Shown in pieces: positions 10,213 through 22,850 of a stretch of DNA of 64,000 nucleotides. Location: positions 115,599,783-115,663,782 of the forward strand of contig NC_081406.1 in NCBI RefSeq assembly GCF_030272615.1, given 5' to 3'. The notes below the pieces were generated by a model, which made no database searches, was not told the DNA's origin, and worked only from the letters and a program-made list of their open reading frames with translations. The stretch is from Cryptomeria japonica. Taxonomy: Eukaryota; Streptophyta; Pinopsida; Cupressales; Cupressaceae. Both the position numbers and the translations under genes were made by a program. Position 1 is the stretch's first letter, and every line of letters begins with the position of its first letter.

Positions 10213-12568
10213 ATGAAGATCAAAATGGAAGGCCTGCCGCCTCTTCATCTTTGCCATTCTCAGTATACCAGTCTAACCCCTCTATACCCGCTGCGCTTCC
10301 TCTTTCTAGTCTTCACAATATCTATAACATGCCTCGCTTCTTCATCTCGAGCTTGTCCACATTTTAAATGCGGGTACTTTCATTTTCCATACCCTTTCGG
10401 ACAGAACAACAGCGGCTGTGGTGATCCCACGCTTCAGCTTGAGTGCAAAGAAGATCCATGGGGTGATCCTCTGGTACTAATCAGTATTGGTGGCTATCAA
10501 TACTACATACAGAATCTCAGGGACAGCTCGTATGAGGCTGACAAGTGGTATGAGGATCGCACCATAACAATAATTGAGAAAAGCATATGGAAGACATGCA
10601 ATCCATCATTGTTCGGTAAGCATACAACAGAAATCTTGCCTACCCCTCAATTCCATAATATCGATGGCTACAGGAATTTAACTTTATGGGGACAATGCCC
10701 TGATACAGTTAAGGATAATCATTTAGTGTCTCCATTAACATGTAATGACACTTGGTACTTCAGTTACAAGGAGGAGTCGAGTTTGGAAAGTATGTGTAAA
10801 TCGTCGGCTACATTCGCTGGTCTGGGCTATGAAATTGAAGAGGGGTTCCAAGTGAAATGAGAACACAACCAAGACTGCACGAATTGCATGTCTGGGGGCG
10901 GGTTTTGTATGTATAATCAAACCGATTCGAAGCAGATTTATTGCAAGCGGCCTAAAAGTGAGCATGTCTTCATTCTTGATAGCATCAAATTCCTTTTCTA
11001 ATGAATTTAGGAAAATTATTACTTTATAAGGCGATCGAGCTGAAACTTTAGGAATCTATTTTCGAAATTTATGTAGTGTTTTACGGAGTTTCTCTAGATT
11101 ATTTTATAAATGTTGGTTACAAAACGTGTGTATGTGGCATTTGCAGACAAGCCTCCAGGCGATAAGATTATTATTCTAGGTGAGCATTGCTGGGAATAAG
11201 ATCTTTACTAATTTTGGTGAATTTTTCGATTGAGGCTTTATGAGAAGATGTATGCATTCCATTGGAAACAATCATTCATTGCATTTACTGAATTTTATGG
11301 ATTGAGGCGTTGTGGACAATTCAAGGACTGAAACTGCCATCATCGCAAATGACTACTCTTTCTTCCTTCATATATACTCATCTCTCTATTATCTTTATCA
11401 TTGTCATTCATAGATGTGAATATAAATCTTTTTAACTTGAGCCTTTTATTCAGGTGGGGTCATTGGAACCGTTGCGTTGTTACTGATGGGAACATTATTT
11501 CTGTTCCTTAATCGGAAGAGGTGTTTACCCACTTATTCTCTGAATCCCAATCTTTCTAACGTCGAGAAATTCCTGCAAGATTATGTTCATCAAATGCCAT
11601 GTAGATATTCATACTCTCAGTTAATGAAGATCACCAATAAGTTTGCATACAAAGTGGGGGAAGGAGGTTTTGGTGTGGTATATAAAGGAAAGCTACCTAC
11701 TGGTGGTCTGGTGGCCGTTAAAATGCTTGATCAATCAAGGCGCTGTGAGAATCAATTCATGAATGAAGTAGCAACCATCGGAAGGATCCATCATGTCCAT
11801 TTGGTTCGCCTCATGGGATATTGCTATGAAGAACACAGAAACGCATTGGTGTATGAGTACATGGCTAATGGATCTCTAGATGAGTTTATATTTGCAGGAA
11901 GAGAGAAAGAAGCAATCCTAAATTGGGCACAGCTGTATTCAATTGCATTGGGTGCAGCTCGTGGAATAGCCTACTTACACCAAGATTGTGACAACCGTAT
12001 CATTCATTTCGACATAAAACCACACAACATATTACTGGATGAAGAGTTCACACCAAAGGTCGCTGATTTTGGTCTGGCTAAACTCTGTGGGAAGGAAGAG
12101 GATCATATATCAATTACAGCCGCAAGAGGAACGCCAGGATATGCTGCTCCAGAGGTGTGGAGTAGAAATTTGGGAGGTGTAACGGACAAATCAGATGTTT
12201 ACAGTTTTGGAATGGTATTACTGGAGATTGTTGGAGGAAGGAAGAATATCGATGTGCAGGTAAGTCGGTCTAGTCAATTGTATTTTCCAGAGTGGGCATT
12301 CAAGTCGATGGAGAATGGGCAGTTGGAGAGGGGGTTGAGAGGAAGTGGTCAGGCAGAAATAGAATGTGAAGAGAAAGAGAAAGCAATAAGACTGGCCAAA
12401 ATAGGACTATGTTGCATTCAGTACAACTCCAGAGATCGACCGAGTATGAGTAGAGTGGTTCAAATGTTGGAAGGAAATGGTGATGATGTGAGTAATCCTC
12501 CCTTGCTTTTCAATTCATCAATTAGGGCTGCACCTTCAATACATTCAAGTGAAGAGTCTTCAGTATAA
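10213..12568 (+). pseudogene. Receptor kinase gene A: LRK10L/WAK-like, one nonsense codon
   Basis: Three exons by comparison with gene B: 10213-10957, 11147-11179 (33 nt) and 11454-12568. Joined, they keep one frame of 630 codons, except that codon 216 is TGA (10858-10860) where gene B has the Trp of FQVEW. The start matches the relatives (MKIKMEGLPP). A hydrophobic signal peptide ends near CLASSSRA. A cysteine-rich, GUB_WAK_bind-type ectodomain follows, then the WAK-associated C-terminal part, a membrane helix (about residues 256-278) and a full kinase: GEGGFG (328-333), VAVK, HFDIKPHN (non-RD, catalytic Asp near 446), ADFGLAK and AAPE. The kinase frame has no other lesion, so the stop is recent or tolerated. 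As read, translation would give a secreted 215-residue ectodomain. Reading-through or an assembly error cannot be excluded. Confidence 0.85.
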
Positions 12569-13430
12569 GTAACCAAAGGAATCTCCTTCAAACCCATTAT
12601 TCTGGTCGTTGGCATTATTGCAAGGAGTGTGAACAAAAAAGGGATATCACACGATGTAAAGTATTCGACCTGTCCGAGTATGCTGAGTGTCGCATTGTTC
12701 CAATTTCATTTTCAATAAAAAGCAAAGTGAATTAGGAAAATAGAAGCAGATTACCAAATCATTTTCATGAGTACATAGATCTATAGATTTTTATCTTCCA
12801 CTTTGTAAATAACAATATTTTTTATCTTCAAAAGAGTTATTAACTTTCATTATCTCTTCCTAATTCTGTGACAGTTAAATTTTACCAACAATAACAAAAA
12901 ATCATTCATTCTTTGATAATAAAATTAAAAACCTTTTTATTATTATATTTATTTTCAACTTTTGACATTTCTTATTTCAAAATATATATATATATTTAAT
13001 TTTTTTTTATTTAATCAGAATTAATTCATATTTATTTCTATCTATTTTATTAACTTATTTTCCTTTGCACAGCCCTTAAAAGTAAGTGGACAATCTTAAC
13101 TTTATAAAGGCTAGAGAGTTTGATCCAAAAATTGTGATTTTGTTTGATAAATTGATCACTTTATATATGAGAAAAGCCACGAAAATTTAATAGAATTTGT
13201 TAAAACCGACTTCATGGATTCCCGTACAACAACAATCATATTTCCACCTTGTCTGATTCCTTCAAAATGGAAATTAACTGTAAGTGTTAATTGATTTTAT
13301 TTTCCTGAGAAAAAAAACAATCCACATTTCAATGGATTCGCTGCAATTTCAACTCTTATGTAGGGCCATTTTCATAAAAATATCCAGACATTTAGGATGC
13401 ATAAATTCTATGGTTCCGAGAGCTTCAATC
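12569..13430. other. 3' flank of gene A and start of next duplication unit
   Basis: 12569-12950 is matched in inverted orientation by the 3' flank of gene B (24935 down to about 24560), including the run after the stop codon and an AT-rich stretch. From about 13055 the sequence resembles 9080-9300 upstream of gene A, so a new tandem unit starts there. No gene seen. Confidence 0.65.
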
Positions 13431-13780
13431 GTTGTTAAAAGACTTCACTTAGAACTTTCTTGCAAACCATTTCACAAAATTCAAATGTTTTTGTGTTGTC
13501 ATGTGTGACTCTTATGCTTCAAAGAAAGCGCGTGGAATTTACTGGTACATGTGACAATGGCAGAAAGAGACAATCGAAATTGGTGGAAAATTATTGTTAA
13601 ATTTGTCGTCATGAAAGGAGTCAAATTGGTGTATTGACTCCGTTGGTTTTGTTATACTTTTCCTTACACCTTAACCTTCTCTCAGCTTTCTTTCACCTCC
13701 CTCATCTGCTAATAAACCACCAATCACATTCCTCTGGTTACTTCATTTCTAGTTATTTTCTTCTTCCTGCTGTAAATTAG
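13430..13780 (+). promoter_or_regulatory. LRK10L promoter copy 3
   Basis: Has AGCGCGTGGAATTTAC (about 13527), AGAGACAATCGAAA, the inverted W-box pair GGAGTCAA...TTGACTCC (13617-13641), a CT-rich run and CTAATAAA (about 13709). It leads into the truncated exon that starts at 13781. Confidence 0.7.
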
Positions 13781-16609
13781 ATGAAAATGGAAGGACTACC
13801 TCTCCATAGATGTGCCCGTGTACCTACTGCATTTCCTCTTTCTTATCTTCACAATACTATTATCATTCCTTGCTTTTTCATCTCGAACTTGTCCAGGCTA
13901 CAAATGCGGGGACTATGTTTTCGGCTGCGGTGACCCTACGCTTCAGCTTTTCTGGGAATATGCCTCAAATTAATATGGGTGGCTATGAATTGAGTATGAA
14001 TTGGTGAAGGTTGCAGAGGGATCAAAACAGAACAAAATATTGAAAAACAAAACAGAGCATGTAGGCTAAACAGAACAACCATGTAGCAAATCGTATGCTA
14101 CAGCATATGAAAAAAATTCAGTTTGATTCAAAATAATAGACACTAAATAGAACCCTATAGAGTTCTCTTTAGATAAATCTGTGTTCCACAAATTACATAA
14201 CAGAGTTGCATAATCATCTATTTGTAAGCAAAGTCTCCTCCAGTCGGTGAACAGGGGCGGTTTAGAAACTTGCACTAGACAGGAAGTTAAGATAGGCAAA
14301 AATCAGATTTCCTGTATAGCATTACTTTTTTAAGTATCAAATATTTTGAAAATGATGAAGATTATGGGTTTCAAAAAGGAGGTCTATACAAAGTGGTCTT
14401 ATTTTTATCAAAATATAAAAATATATATATATATATATAACATTTATGACCTCCTGAAATGTTAAGATAGGTATGTAGACAGATGGAGGGGATTTATGAT
14501 CTAACTGGAACATAAAGGATAGAATTTTATTAAGGATAGGTAGTGAGAGTCAAGAGTAACTTTCAATTTGGAACTGAGTTTGAATTCTTGATTTTCCATT
14601 TGGCTTTCAAGAATAACTTCAAACCTAAAACCAATTCCAAATTCTTGTTGGTTCCAAGTTTTAAATTTCTTCTGATGCCTATGAATTGTAGAATTGTACA
14701 AGGTCAAAACAAGAAAAATATCGGAAAAAGAGCTACAAGCAAATCTAATCTATTAAATATGAGGCAAAACCTAAATATAAAGAAACTAACATAAAGAAAA
14801 AATCCAAAAACTAAATTGTAGCAAAAGAGAAAGTATTCTTGACTCAAAAACTTAAGTTTTGGGTCAGTCTTTAGGGCGTGATCAAAACTATGATTTTGGG
14901 ATGATAGATCTTAAATCTAATGATAGCCACAAACCTACCAAGACAAAAATAATCTAGGAGGAAAAGAGGTAAAAAAAGAAGAAAGGAAATGGAAAACATA
15001 CCTCGTCATTGGGCCTAATTTTGGAACTTGCAAAGAGTGAATTAGACACAAAATCATAAGAACATGTATATGATAATGTACCAAAATCCACTAATTACAC
15101 CTTCGAGTAGTAGGCTACCAACAAGCATGGAGATTCATCACAAGATTTCCAAGGAGATAACCAAGCTTAGAAAATACGAATGGAAGAAACGAATTTGGTT
15201 AGGAGAATAAGTAGCTCATGAGGGAAAATGGTTAGGTCTCATAAATGCCAAATTCAATTTTATGCATGACCACCAATGCAAATAACTATATCAAGAATGT
15301 GTGTTCCATTCTTCATGCACACTATTATACATCTACGCAAGTCTCATATATGCACAAACTTACTTTGTTCCTTTTCTCTAATGTTTTAGCTTCATATTGA
15401 GAAATTTTTTAGGATGTGGGGACAACTTAGGGATGCCCTAGCCATTCTTGTTTTATTTTCTTTGCAAGAAACATTATGAGGATCTTGAGATGGGAAAGGG
15501 ATGGGTAGGGGATAATTAAACATCTCCAAGATGGCTAAGTATGTATATCAACTCTAGGGTAAGTGCACCAAGATGGTGAACAAAAAGGGGGGTATAAGTG
15601 GCCACTTTTTTTTCTTTTCTTTCTGAAAATAGTAAAATTGAACTTCAAAGAGATATTTGAAGATCACGCACTCAAAAATAGGAGTTGAGAAAAGAATACG
15701 AATTGTAGTAATCTGAATCTAGTTTCTAAAATACTATTTTTTAAAAAAATTGGATAAGATTAAGAGGGTCAAACCTCTCTTACACGAAAAACTGTTCTTG
15801 ATTTTTTCTGAAAAACATAACATAGCTGTTTTCGTGCGCTGCACAAAATATATAATTAGATTTAGTATTTTTCAAATCTAATGTGTTCAATATTCTTGTG
15901 TATTAACTTTAAGGATTATACTTAATGCATACGTCAAACTGATGGATTCCTTATCATTGTTATAAATAGTTAAAATTTCCTTATTTTTATATAGTTATTT
16001 CATTTTCCATCTCCTATTGTACCTAAAAATGACCTAAAGAAATCTATCTCAAAAACATGCTCCCTTATCTCATGCTATCCACATTTCAAAAACTTGGTGG
16101 AACATAGAAAATTTAGTCTTAATACCTTCATTATGCAAGGCTTCAAGCCTTTGTTACAACTAGATTCTATTATTGTTGGCATGCAAGTTTTGTGTGAATA
16201 CATTATTCTTTTGATATGTTACTAGTTGATATAGATTTCTTTGGCACCTAGATGCCTCAACATCATCCAACTTTTGGAGTTTTATTTTGTTTTCATTTGC
16301 TTGATTTGAATGAAATTTTTGATAATTCTTGAGTGGCAGTCATGAAACTATCATTATAATTGTAAAAATATATAACAATTTTGTTGTACCATCCCAATAA
16401 TTTTATGATATTTATGGCCTCGAAGAAACCATTGTACTAGATTGTTGTGGTCACAACAATTATGAAAACACCACTTGACAATTTGCTTGATTTAATGAAA
16501 TCTACAACTAATCAATAATAGTCACATGTTTTAATTCTCTTCACCCAAATTCACTTCTTTCTTCTCTTTTTAGTGGCTCCTCCTATTGAGCCCCTCTTCA
16601 ATAATAGTC
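13726..16609. repeat. 2.9-kb tandem duplication, unit 1
   Basis: Matches 16610-19533 in the same order and orientation: the truncated exon, the GTTGCAGAGGGATCAAAACAG block, the GGTCAGTCTTTAGGGC block, and the CTAAAGAAATCTATCTCAAA block. Start-codon positions set the offset at 2884 bp. The unit has about 325 bp that unit 2 lacks (about 15553-15880). Apart from the exon fragment I see no coding in it. Confidence 0.85.
13781..14007 (+). pseudogene. Truncated LRK10L exon 1 (copy 3)
   Basis: ATGAAAATGGAAGGACTACC starts a fragment homologous to the first exon of gene A. The signal-peptide region, the SSRTCPGYKCGDY-like cysteine motif, GCGDPTLQL and the GGYE motif can be followed by switching frame. 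About 60 bp between CGDYVF and GCGD and more beyond are deleted, and frameshifts break the frame. After about 14000 the sequence is unrelated to the gene. No kinase exon follows. It is a dead 5' fragment. Confidence 0.75.
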
Positions 16610-16664
16610 ACGTTCCTTTGCTTGCTTCATTTCTAATTGTTTTCATCTTCCCAATGTAAATTAG

Positions 16665-16864
16665 ATGAAAATGGAGGGAGTACCTCTCCATATATGTGCC
16701 CTTGTATACCTATTGCATTTCCTCTTTCTTATCTTCACAATACTAGTATGGGGACTATGTGGGGACTATGTTTTCATCTCGAGATTATCCAGACTACAAA
16801 TGTGGGGACTATGTTTTCGGCTGAGGTGACCCTACGCTTCAGCTTTTCTATGATCATTAAATGA
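16665..16864 (+). pseudogene. Truncated LRK10L exon 1 (copy 3b)
   Basis: Duplicate of the fragment at 13781. It starts ATGAAAATGGAGGGAG and has an extra internal repeat of GGGGACTATG (16747-16770) and a TGA in the CGD motif. It has no promoter module of its own. Confidence 0.7.
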
Positions 16865-17291
16865 ATATGCCTCAAATTAATATTGGTGGATAACTATTCT
16901 TCGCATTCCGACCAAAAGAATATGAATTGGTGAAGGTTGCAGAGGGATCAAAACAGAAGAAAATATTGAAAAACAAAAAAGAGCACGTAGGCTAAACAGA
17001 TTAAACATGGAGGAAATCGTATGCTATAGCATATGAAACAAATTCAATTGATTGAAAATAACAGATACAAAATAGAACCTATTGATTTTTCATTAGATAA
17101 ATCTTTGTTCCAAAAATTACATAATAGAGTTGCATAAACATATATTTGTAAGCAAAGTCTTCTCCAGTCGGTGAACAGGGGCAGTTTAGAAACTTGCACT
17201 ACACAAAAAGTTATGCTAGGCAAAAATCAGTTTTTTTAATCTAATTTCTAAATTATTAAAATATTTTAAAAATTATGAAGATTATGGGTTC

Positions 17292-17416
17292 AAAAAGGAG
17301 GTACACACAAATTGATTATGTTTTAATCAATAAGTTTAACATAGCATTTGTACCCATAAAAGGAGGTACACACAAATTGATTATGTTTTAATCAATAAGT
17401 TTAACATAGCATTTGT
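17292..17416. repeat. 65-bp tandem duplication
   Basis: GGAGGTACACACAAATTGAT and the following 45 bp are repeated once (from 17297 and from 17362). Unit 1 has a single, diverged copy, so this arose after the 2.9-kb duplication. Confidence 0.85.
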
Positions 17417-18301
17417 GAGCCCTTAAAATGTTAAGATAGGTGTGCAAGGGGGAGGGGACTTGTGACCTAACTGGAACATAAAGGATAGAATTTTATTAAG
17501 GATAGGTGGTGAGAGTCAAGAGTGACTTTGAATTTGGAACTAAGTTTCAATTCTTGAATTTTTACTTGGCCCTTAAGAGTAACTTCAAACCTACAACCAA
17601 GTTCCAAATTTTTGTTGGTTCCAAGTTCTAAATTTTATCTAATGTCCATGAACTTTAGAATCATACAAGGTCAAAACCATGCAAGGGGAAAACAAGAAAT
17701 ATACTTGAAAAAAAAGCTAGAACCAAATCTAATATATAAAATATGAGCTAAAACCTAAATTTAAAGCAACTAATGTAAAGAAAAAATCTTAAAGCTAAAT
17801 TGTAACAAGAGAGAAAGCATTCTTCTTGACTCAATACTTATGTTTTGGGTTAGTCTTTAGGGCATGACCAAAACTACAATTTTGGGATGATATCTTAAAT
17901 GCAATGATAGCCACAAACCTACCAAGACACAATTAATCTAGGAGGAAAGGAGGTAAAAAAGAAGAAAGGGAAAGGAAAACATACCTCATCATTGGGCCTA
18001 ATTATGGAACTTGCAAAGTGTGACTTAGACACAAAATCATAAGCACATGTATATGATAATGTACCAAAATCTACTAATTAAATCTTCAAGTAGTACGTTA
18101 CTAACAAGCATCAAGATTTCATCATAAATAACCAAGCTTAGAAAATACAAATGAAAGAAATGAATTTGATAAGGAGAATAAGTAGCTCATGAGGGAAAAT
18201 GGTTAGGTGTCATAAATGCCAAATTTAATTTTATGCATGACCACCAATGTAAATAACTACATCAAGAATGTGTGTTCCATTCTTCATGTGCACTATTATA
18301 C

Positions 18302-18507
18302 ACCAGATGTGGCTAAATTGTCTCTAAAATGGCACGTTAACCGCATCCAAAAACTCGTGTTATTGAGTTTTTGAATTTTTTTGAAAAATCAAATCTGTAG
18401 CTAATTTTTCTGATCATGATCAATGATCTGTAATTTTCTTAAAAAATCAATAACACACAGGTTTTTGATCCATGTTGTGTCATTTCAGAGACAATTTATC
18501 CACAAGC
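18302..18507. mobile_element. MITE with long inverted repeats
   Basis: A 206-bp insertion whose halves are near mirror images: TGTGGCTAAATTGTCTCT at 18308 and, on the other strand, TGTGGATAAATTGTCTCT from 18504. The similarity goes on inwards through CAAAAAC and GTTATTGA, so most of the element folds back. ATTATAC flanks it on both sides (18295-18301 and 18508-18514). The paralogous site in unit 1 (about 15335) has one ATTATAC and no insert, which confirms the insertion. The superfamily is uncertain; a 7-bp duplication does not decide it. Confidence 0.8.
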
Positions 18508-19533
18508 ATTATACGTGCCTACATGAGACTCATGTATGCACAAATTTACTTTTGTTCCTTTTCTCCAAATATGCTAGGTTCAAATTTTCTATGTTTCCTA
18601 GGGTGTCCCCTAGGTTTTTCTATGCATATGCAATTTGAGGATTTATTGAGGATGTTGGGGCAACTTAGGGATGCCTTAACCATCCTTGTATAATAGTTTT
18701 TCAAGAAACATTCAAAGGATGTCGAGATGGGCAAGGGATGGGTAGGGGATGACTAAACATCCCCAAGATGGCTAAAGTATGTATATCAACTCTAATGTGA
18801 ACTCTATTGTTGTGTATTAACTTTAATGATTGCATTTTTAATGTATGCGTCAAAATGCTGGATTTCTTATCATTGTTATGATGTTATCAAATGAATATTT
18901 GAAATTTCTCTATTGTTATACAGTTATCTATTTTTTCATCTCCTATTGTTCCTCAAAATAGCCTAAAGAAATCTATCTCAAAAACATGTTCCCCTATCTC
19001 ATGTTATCCACATTTCAAAAACTTTGTAGAACATAGCAAATTTAGTGTTAAAACCTTCATTTATGCAAGGCTTCAATCCTTTGTTACAAATACACTCTAT
19101 TATTGTTGACATGCAAGGTTTGTGAGAATACCTTATTATTTTGATATGCTACCAATTGATGTAGATTTGTTTGGCACCTAGATGCCTCAACACCATCCAA
19201 CTTTTGGGGTTCTATTTTGTTTACATTGTCTTGATTTGAATGATTTTTTTGATAATTCTTAGCTCATAGTAATGAAACTATCATTATAACTCTAAAAAGT
19301 ATAATAACACTTTTGTTGTACCAACCCAATAATTTTATGATAATTGTGGCCTCCAAGAAACTGTTGTACTGGATTGCTGTGGTCTAAACAATTATGAAAT
19401 CATCACTTACTAAAAAATGACAATTTTCTTGATTTAATGGAATTGACAACTAAATAACAATAGTCACATGTTTTAAATATCTTCACCCAAATTCACATTT
19501 TCCTTCTCTTTTTAGTGGCTCCTCCTGTTGAGA

Positions 19534-20394
19534 ATCCACAACTACATTTAACCAATAAAAATTATACACATATATTAAGTAATAAAAACAAATGTAAATA
19601 TATTGCGAAAGGGGGAATAATATTATAGCATAGCTTGAGCTCTACAACATCTTTGCTACAACCACAAATAGTTGATTTTCACCACTTTAGTCATCAAACT
19701 CTTCACTTCTTAAAGGAATTATAATTGACATATTGCTCATGAAAAAATCAAATCAAGGTGTCAATCTAAGGTTGAATTATCTAAATCCCTCATGTAGACA
19801 TATCAATTAAATAAATTTTTAGACTTATTTGTGTATTTTTTGTTTCAAGCTAAATTTAATTAGAGTAATTTATGTCCTAGTTAGATTTTGTCAGTTGTTG
19901 ATCTAGTTTAAAGTTAAGTTAGTTTAGATGAAAATTAGATTTTACTTATTTTATTGGTTATTGACTTTATTTTTTATGCAAATAAATATAACTTTTCTAC
20001 AATGCTATTATGCTAACATCAAGCAATCAATTTTTATTTTTTTTCAAAACTATATAAAAAATCATAGCAAAGCATCATAAGCAAGCACAAGTACATTCCC
20101 ACAGAATTTGACAAATATATAAAATCAATGTTCAACACTTCTTGTCAAATCACATTTTGTTGCTAATTCTTGAACTATAAAGCCTTATTAGGTTTTTTCC
20201 TGAATTCACTTGACCTCATGAAACTATATATACCTATTTATGGTCATGCATGGACTATAGATTTAAATATGGATATTATTAACATAAATTATCTAAATTA
20301 CTCAACTATTCTTGATTCAATTATCTTACATTTAAATTCATATTTTATCACCAAATCTCAATTACTAATTGTCTAAAATGATTTACAAATAATA
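19534..20394. other. AT-rich intergenic DNA
   Basis: I see no gene, repeat pair or recognisable element here. Confidence 0.5.
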
Positions 20395-22850
20395 TATTTA
20401 TTTTAAATTATATTACCCGATATAAACTACAGTGCATTGGGTAAGAAATTTCTAGAAAGAAGTAACCACAACCGTCACCAAACCCCTTGCAGTTACACAA
20501 GAAATGTATAGTGTAGTAGAAGAGTTAAAGAGGACTGAATCAAACATATCTATGTTTGACATGCTAGAAAGCTACATCCCACCTAAAAGAAGGCTTTGTT
20601 GAAATTATTATATAGTTAGAAAATTGGGTCATCTACAGTATAGAAGTTAATTAGTTGACATTGATGATGTAATGGGCACTACATACAAAGGAACAAATTG
20701 AGTCCATCCCTCCTAGCTAAGCATACAAATTTTTGAGAAGAACCTACACTACTATTTGGTGGATTTAGGAGCCTCATGTAACACATTATTTCCTTATTCC
20801 ATTTACAAAAAAAGTGGATTGACTCCCAAACCTATTAATAGAGGGGTGGTGCAACTAGACAAAATAGAGTTCAAAGTCATTAGTGAATTGATAAAAATGC
20901 ATATGCAATTGGTAATAGATCCTTGATCCTAAGAATACATTGAGATTCATGTGGTGGACATACCAACAATGTACGAGATGTTGCTTAGTATAAAATGGAC
21001 CAAATTCTTTAGAGGATGGTTCTCCACTAAATTCACCCAATTATAGCTTCCATGGAGTGGATTGTATAACCCAATTAAGATAGACATTGAGCCTAAGATC
21101 AAGAATATGATCAAAGAGTATAATGATCTAAATGAGGTAGCCTTCATGGAGACATATTTAGGGGAATGCAAGACTAATGACACCATGGTTTGCACTATAC
21201 AAGAAGATATAATTTATAATGAGAACCTTGTAAGAAGTCTACAAGGATTTGGACCTATTTATCCTACTTTCCAATAATTTATAGAAAAAATATGCAATTT
21301 ATTACATTTGAGATATTATGTTGATGCTTATATTCTCTTGATTCCAAGGTAGTGTAGGGTACATGGCCAAGATCATTTAAGATTTGTAATTCCCACATGT
21401 TAGGATGTCTTGATGAAAGTTAAGATCATGCTATCCCATGATTATGATACAAATAAAGTTGAAGAATGAAGAAACACACTATTCCTTTAGAAATATAAAG
21501 GAAAGATCTTGATTCTAATACTACTAAGACACAACTAGATAAAGTCAAGGTGAAGGAAACTCAATAAATAACACAATTTTTGTAGATAAGAATCTTTATA
21601 CTCATTTGCTAACCATGACCTCAAAGGAATATAACTCAAAAACCAATAAGACCAAATGGAATCCATGTGCAAGTTATGGTTCGATGGATATAAGTGCATA
21701 CAAGGATAGAGCCAACTAGCACATATGATAGAGTCTTTCTTGGGTTCTTATTGATTATAGTTCACTTGGACTAATAACATGGCTGATATGAAGTTTTGAT
21801 ACAAGGATTATTTCTTGCTCATAAAAAGAAGGTGAAGCACCTATCCATAGAAGAAGACTCCTAGCTAGTCATTAGAAATATTAGGAGCCAAAATATATGC
21901 CACAATAAAAAGTTGTTCTCCTATCACAATTGGGTGTGTGATTTGATAGAATATTTTAATCCTTTAAACATCCATTCAATATTGAGGAAAATGAATCAAA
22001 TTATAGATTCATTAACATATTTTTATAGATCATCAGAACCTATGACTATTCTAAATTAAATCTAGATTTTCTATGGAGTTAGTATCAGCGCTAACAATGG
22101 TAGATAATGTCACCAATTTCCAATTATTTGATGATGACAATTGGATATCATTGAGTTTGTCATGAGTACTAAAATATTTTCTACCCAAGTTATAGACAAA
22201 AAGGATATAGATCCTTTTGAGATAAGCAATGATGGTCTAGTCAACTTTAAGACATATACTATCTCGAAAGGAATGGTGGCATTATAAAGGATTTTTTATT
22301 ACAATGAAGCTACCAAGAGAAAGAGACCCTCTAGAGAATTAGGAGGAGATAAGTGTGACCTCTATAATCTAGGCGATGAACAAGACAAGATAAAAGTGAT
22401 CATTGGGAAAATTTGCTTGCCGCAAGAAAGGTGCAGAATCATAAGGTCTCCTAAGGCCTACTAGAGTGTCATAAAATGAAGTTATAATGAATTAAAAATG
22501 TATGATAACTTGGTGATTATATATACCATCCTTTTCATGTCTTAAACCAAGCATTTCAATAAGACATAGAGATCCATGCATGTTTTGATATAAACCATGA
22601 TTTTAAAAAAGAAGTGCAAAAATTGTTAATCACTAGAATCATTAACCTGAGAAAATATTCCACTTCTAGGTTGCCAATTTGGTACTCTTTTGGAAAAAAA
22701 ATAGAGAGATTGGGTTGTGCATGGAATTTAGTTTCAAAGAAGGACAACTATCGACTCCATTCATTAGACAAAGTAATGTCTATTGTAAATGAGTTCCAAA
22801 TGATGTCATTCTTAGATGGCTATTTTGATAACCTCGTCCTGTGGCCTTAA
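20395..22850 (+). pseudogene. Decayed Ty3/gypsy pol: protease, RNase H, reverse transcriptase
   Basis: Many stops and frameshifts, but three domains can be followed. Protease: YLVDLGASCN (about 20755; the usual DSG/DTG has become DLG) through the MYEMLLSIKW motif to IKIDIEPK (about 21080). RNase H: VLIQGLFLAHKK, then VIRNIRSQNICHNKKL and DLIEYFNPLNIHSI (about 21790-22000). Then a linker with DKCDLYNLGDE (about 22350) and reverse transcriptase: KLLITRIINLRKYST, KDNYRLHSLDKVM and MMSFLDGYFDN (22614-22850). An RNase H-like domain ahead of RT is a known arrangement in one group of plant Ty3/gypsy elements. No LTRs are recognisable. Confidence 0.7.

Larger units (their letters stand above)
16610..19533. 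repeat. 2.9-kb tandem duplication, unit 2
   Basis: Second copy of 13726-16609. It lacks the promoter, which lies just outside the duplicated segment, and it carries two later changes: a 65-bp tandem repeat near 17292 and a MITE at 18302-18507. Confidence 0.85.
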
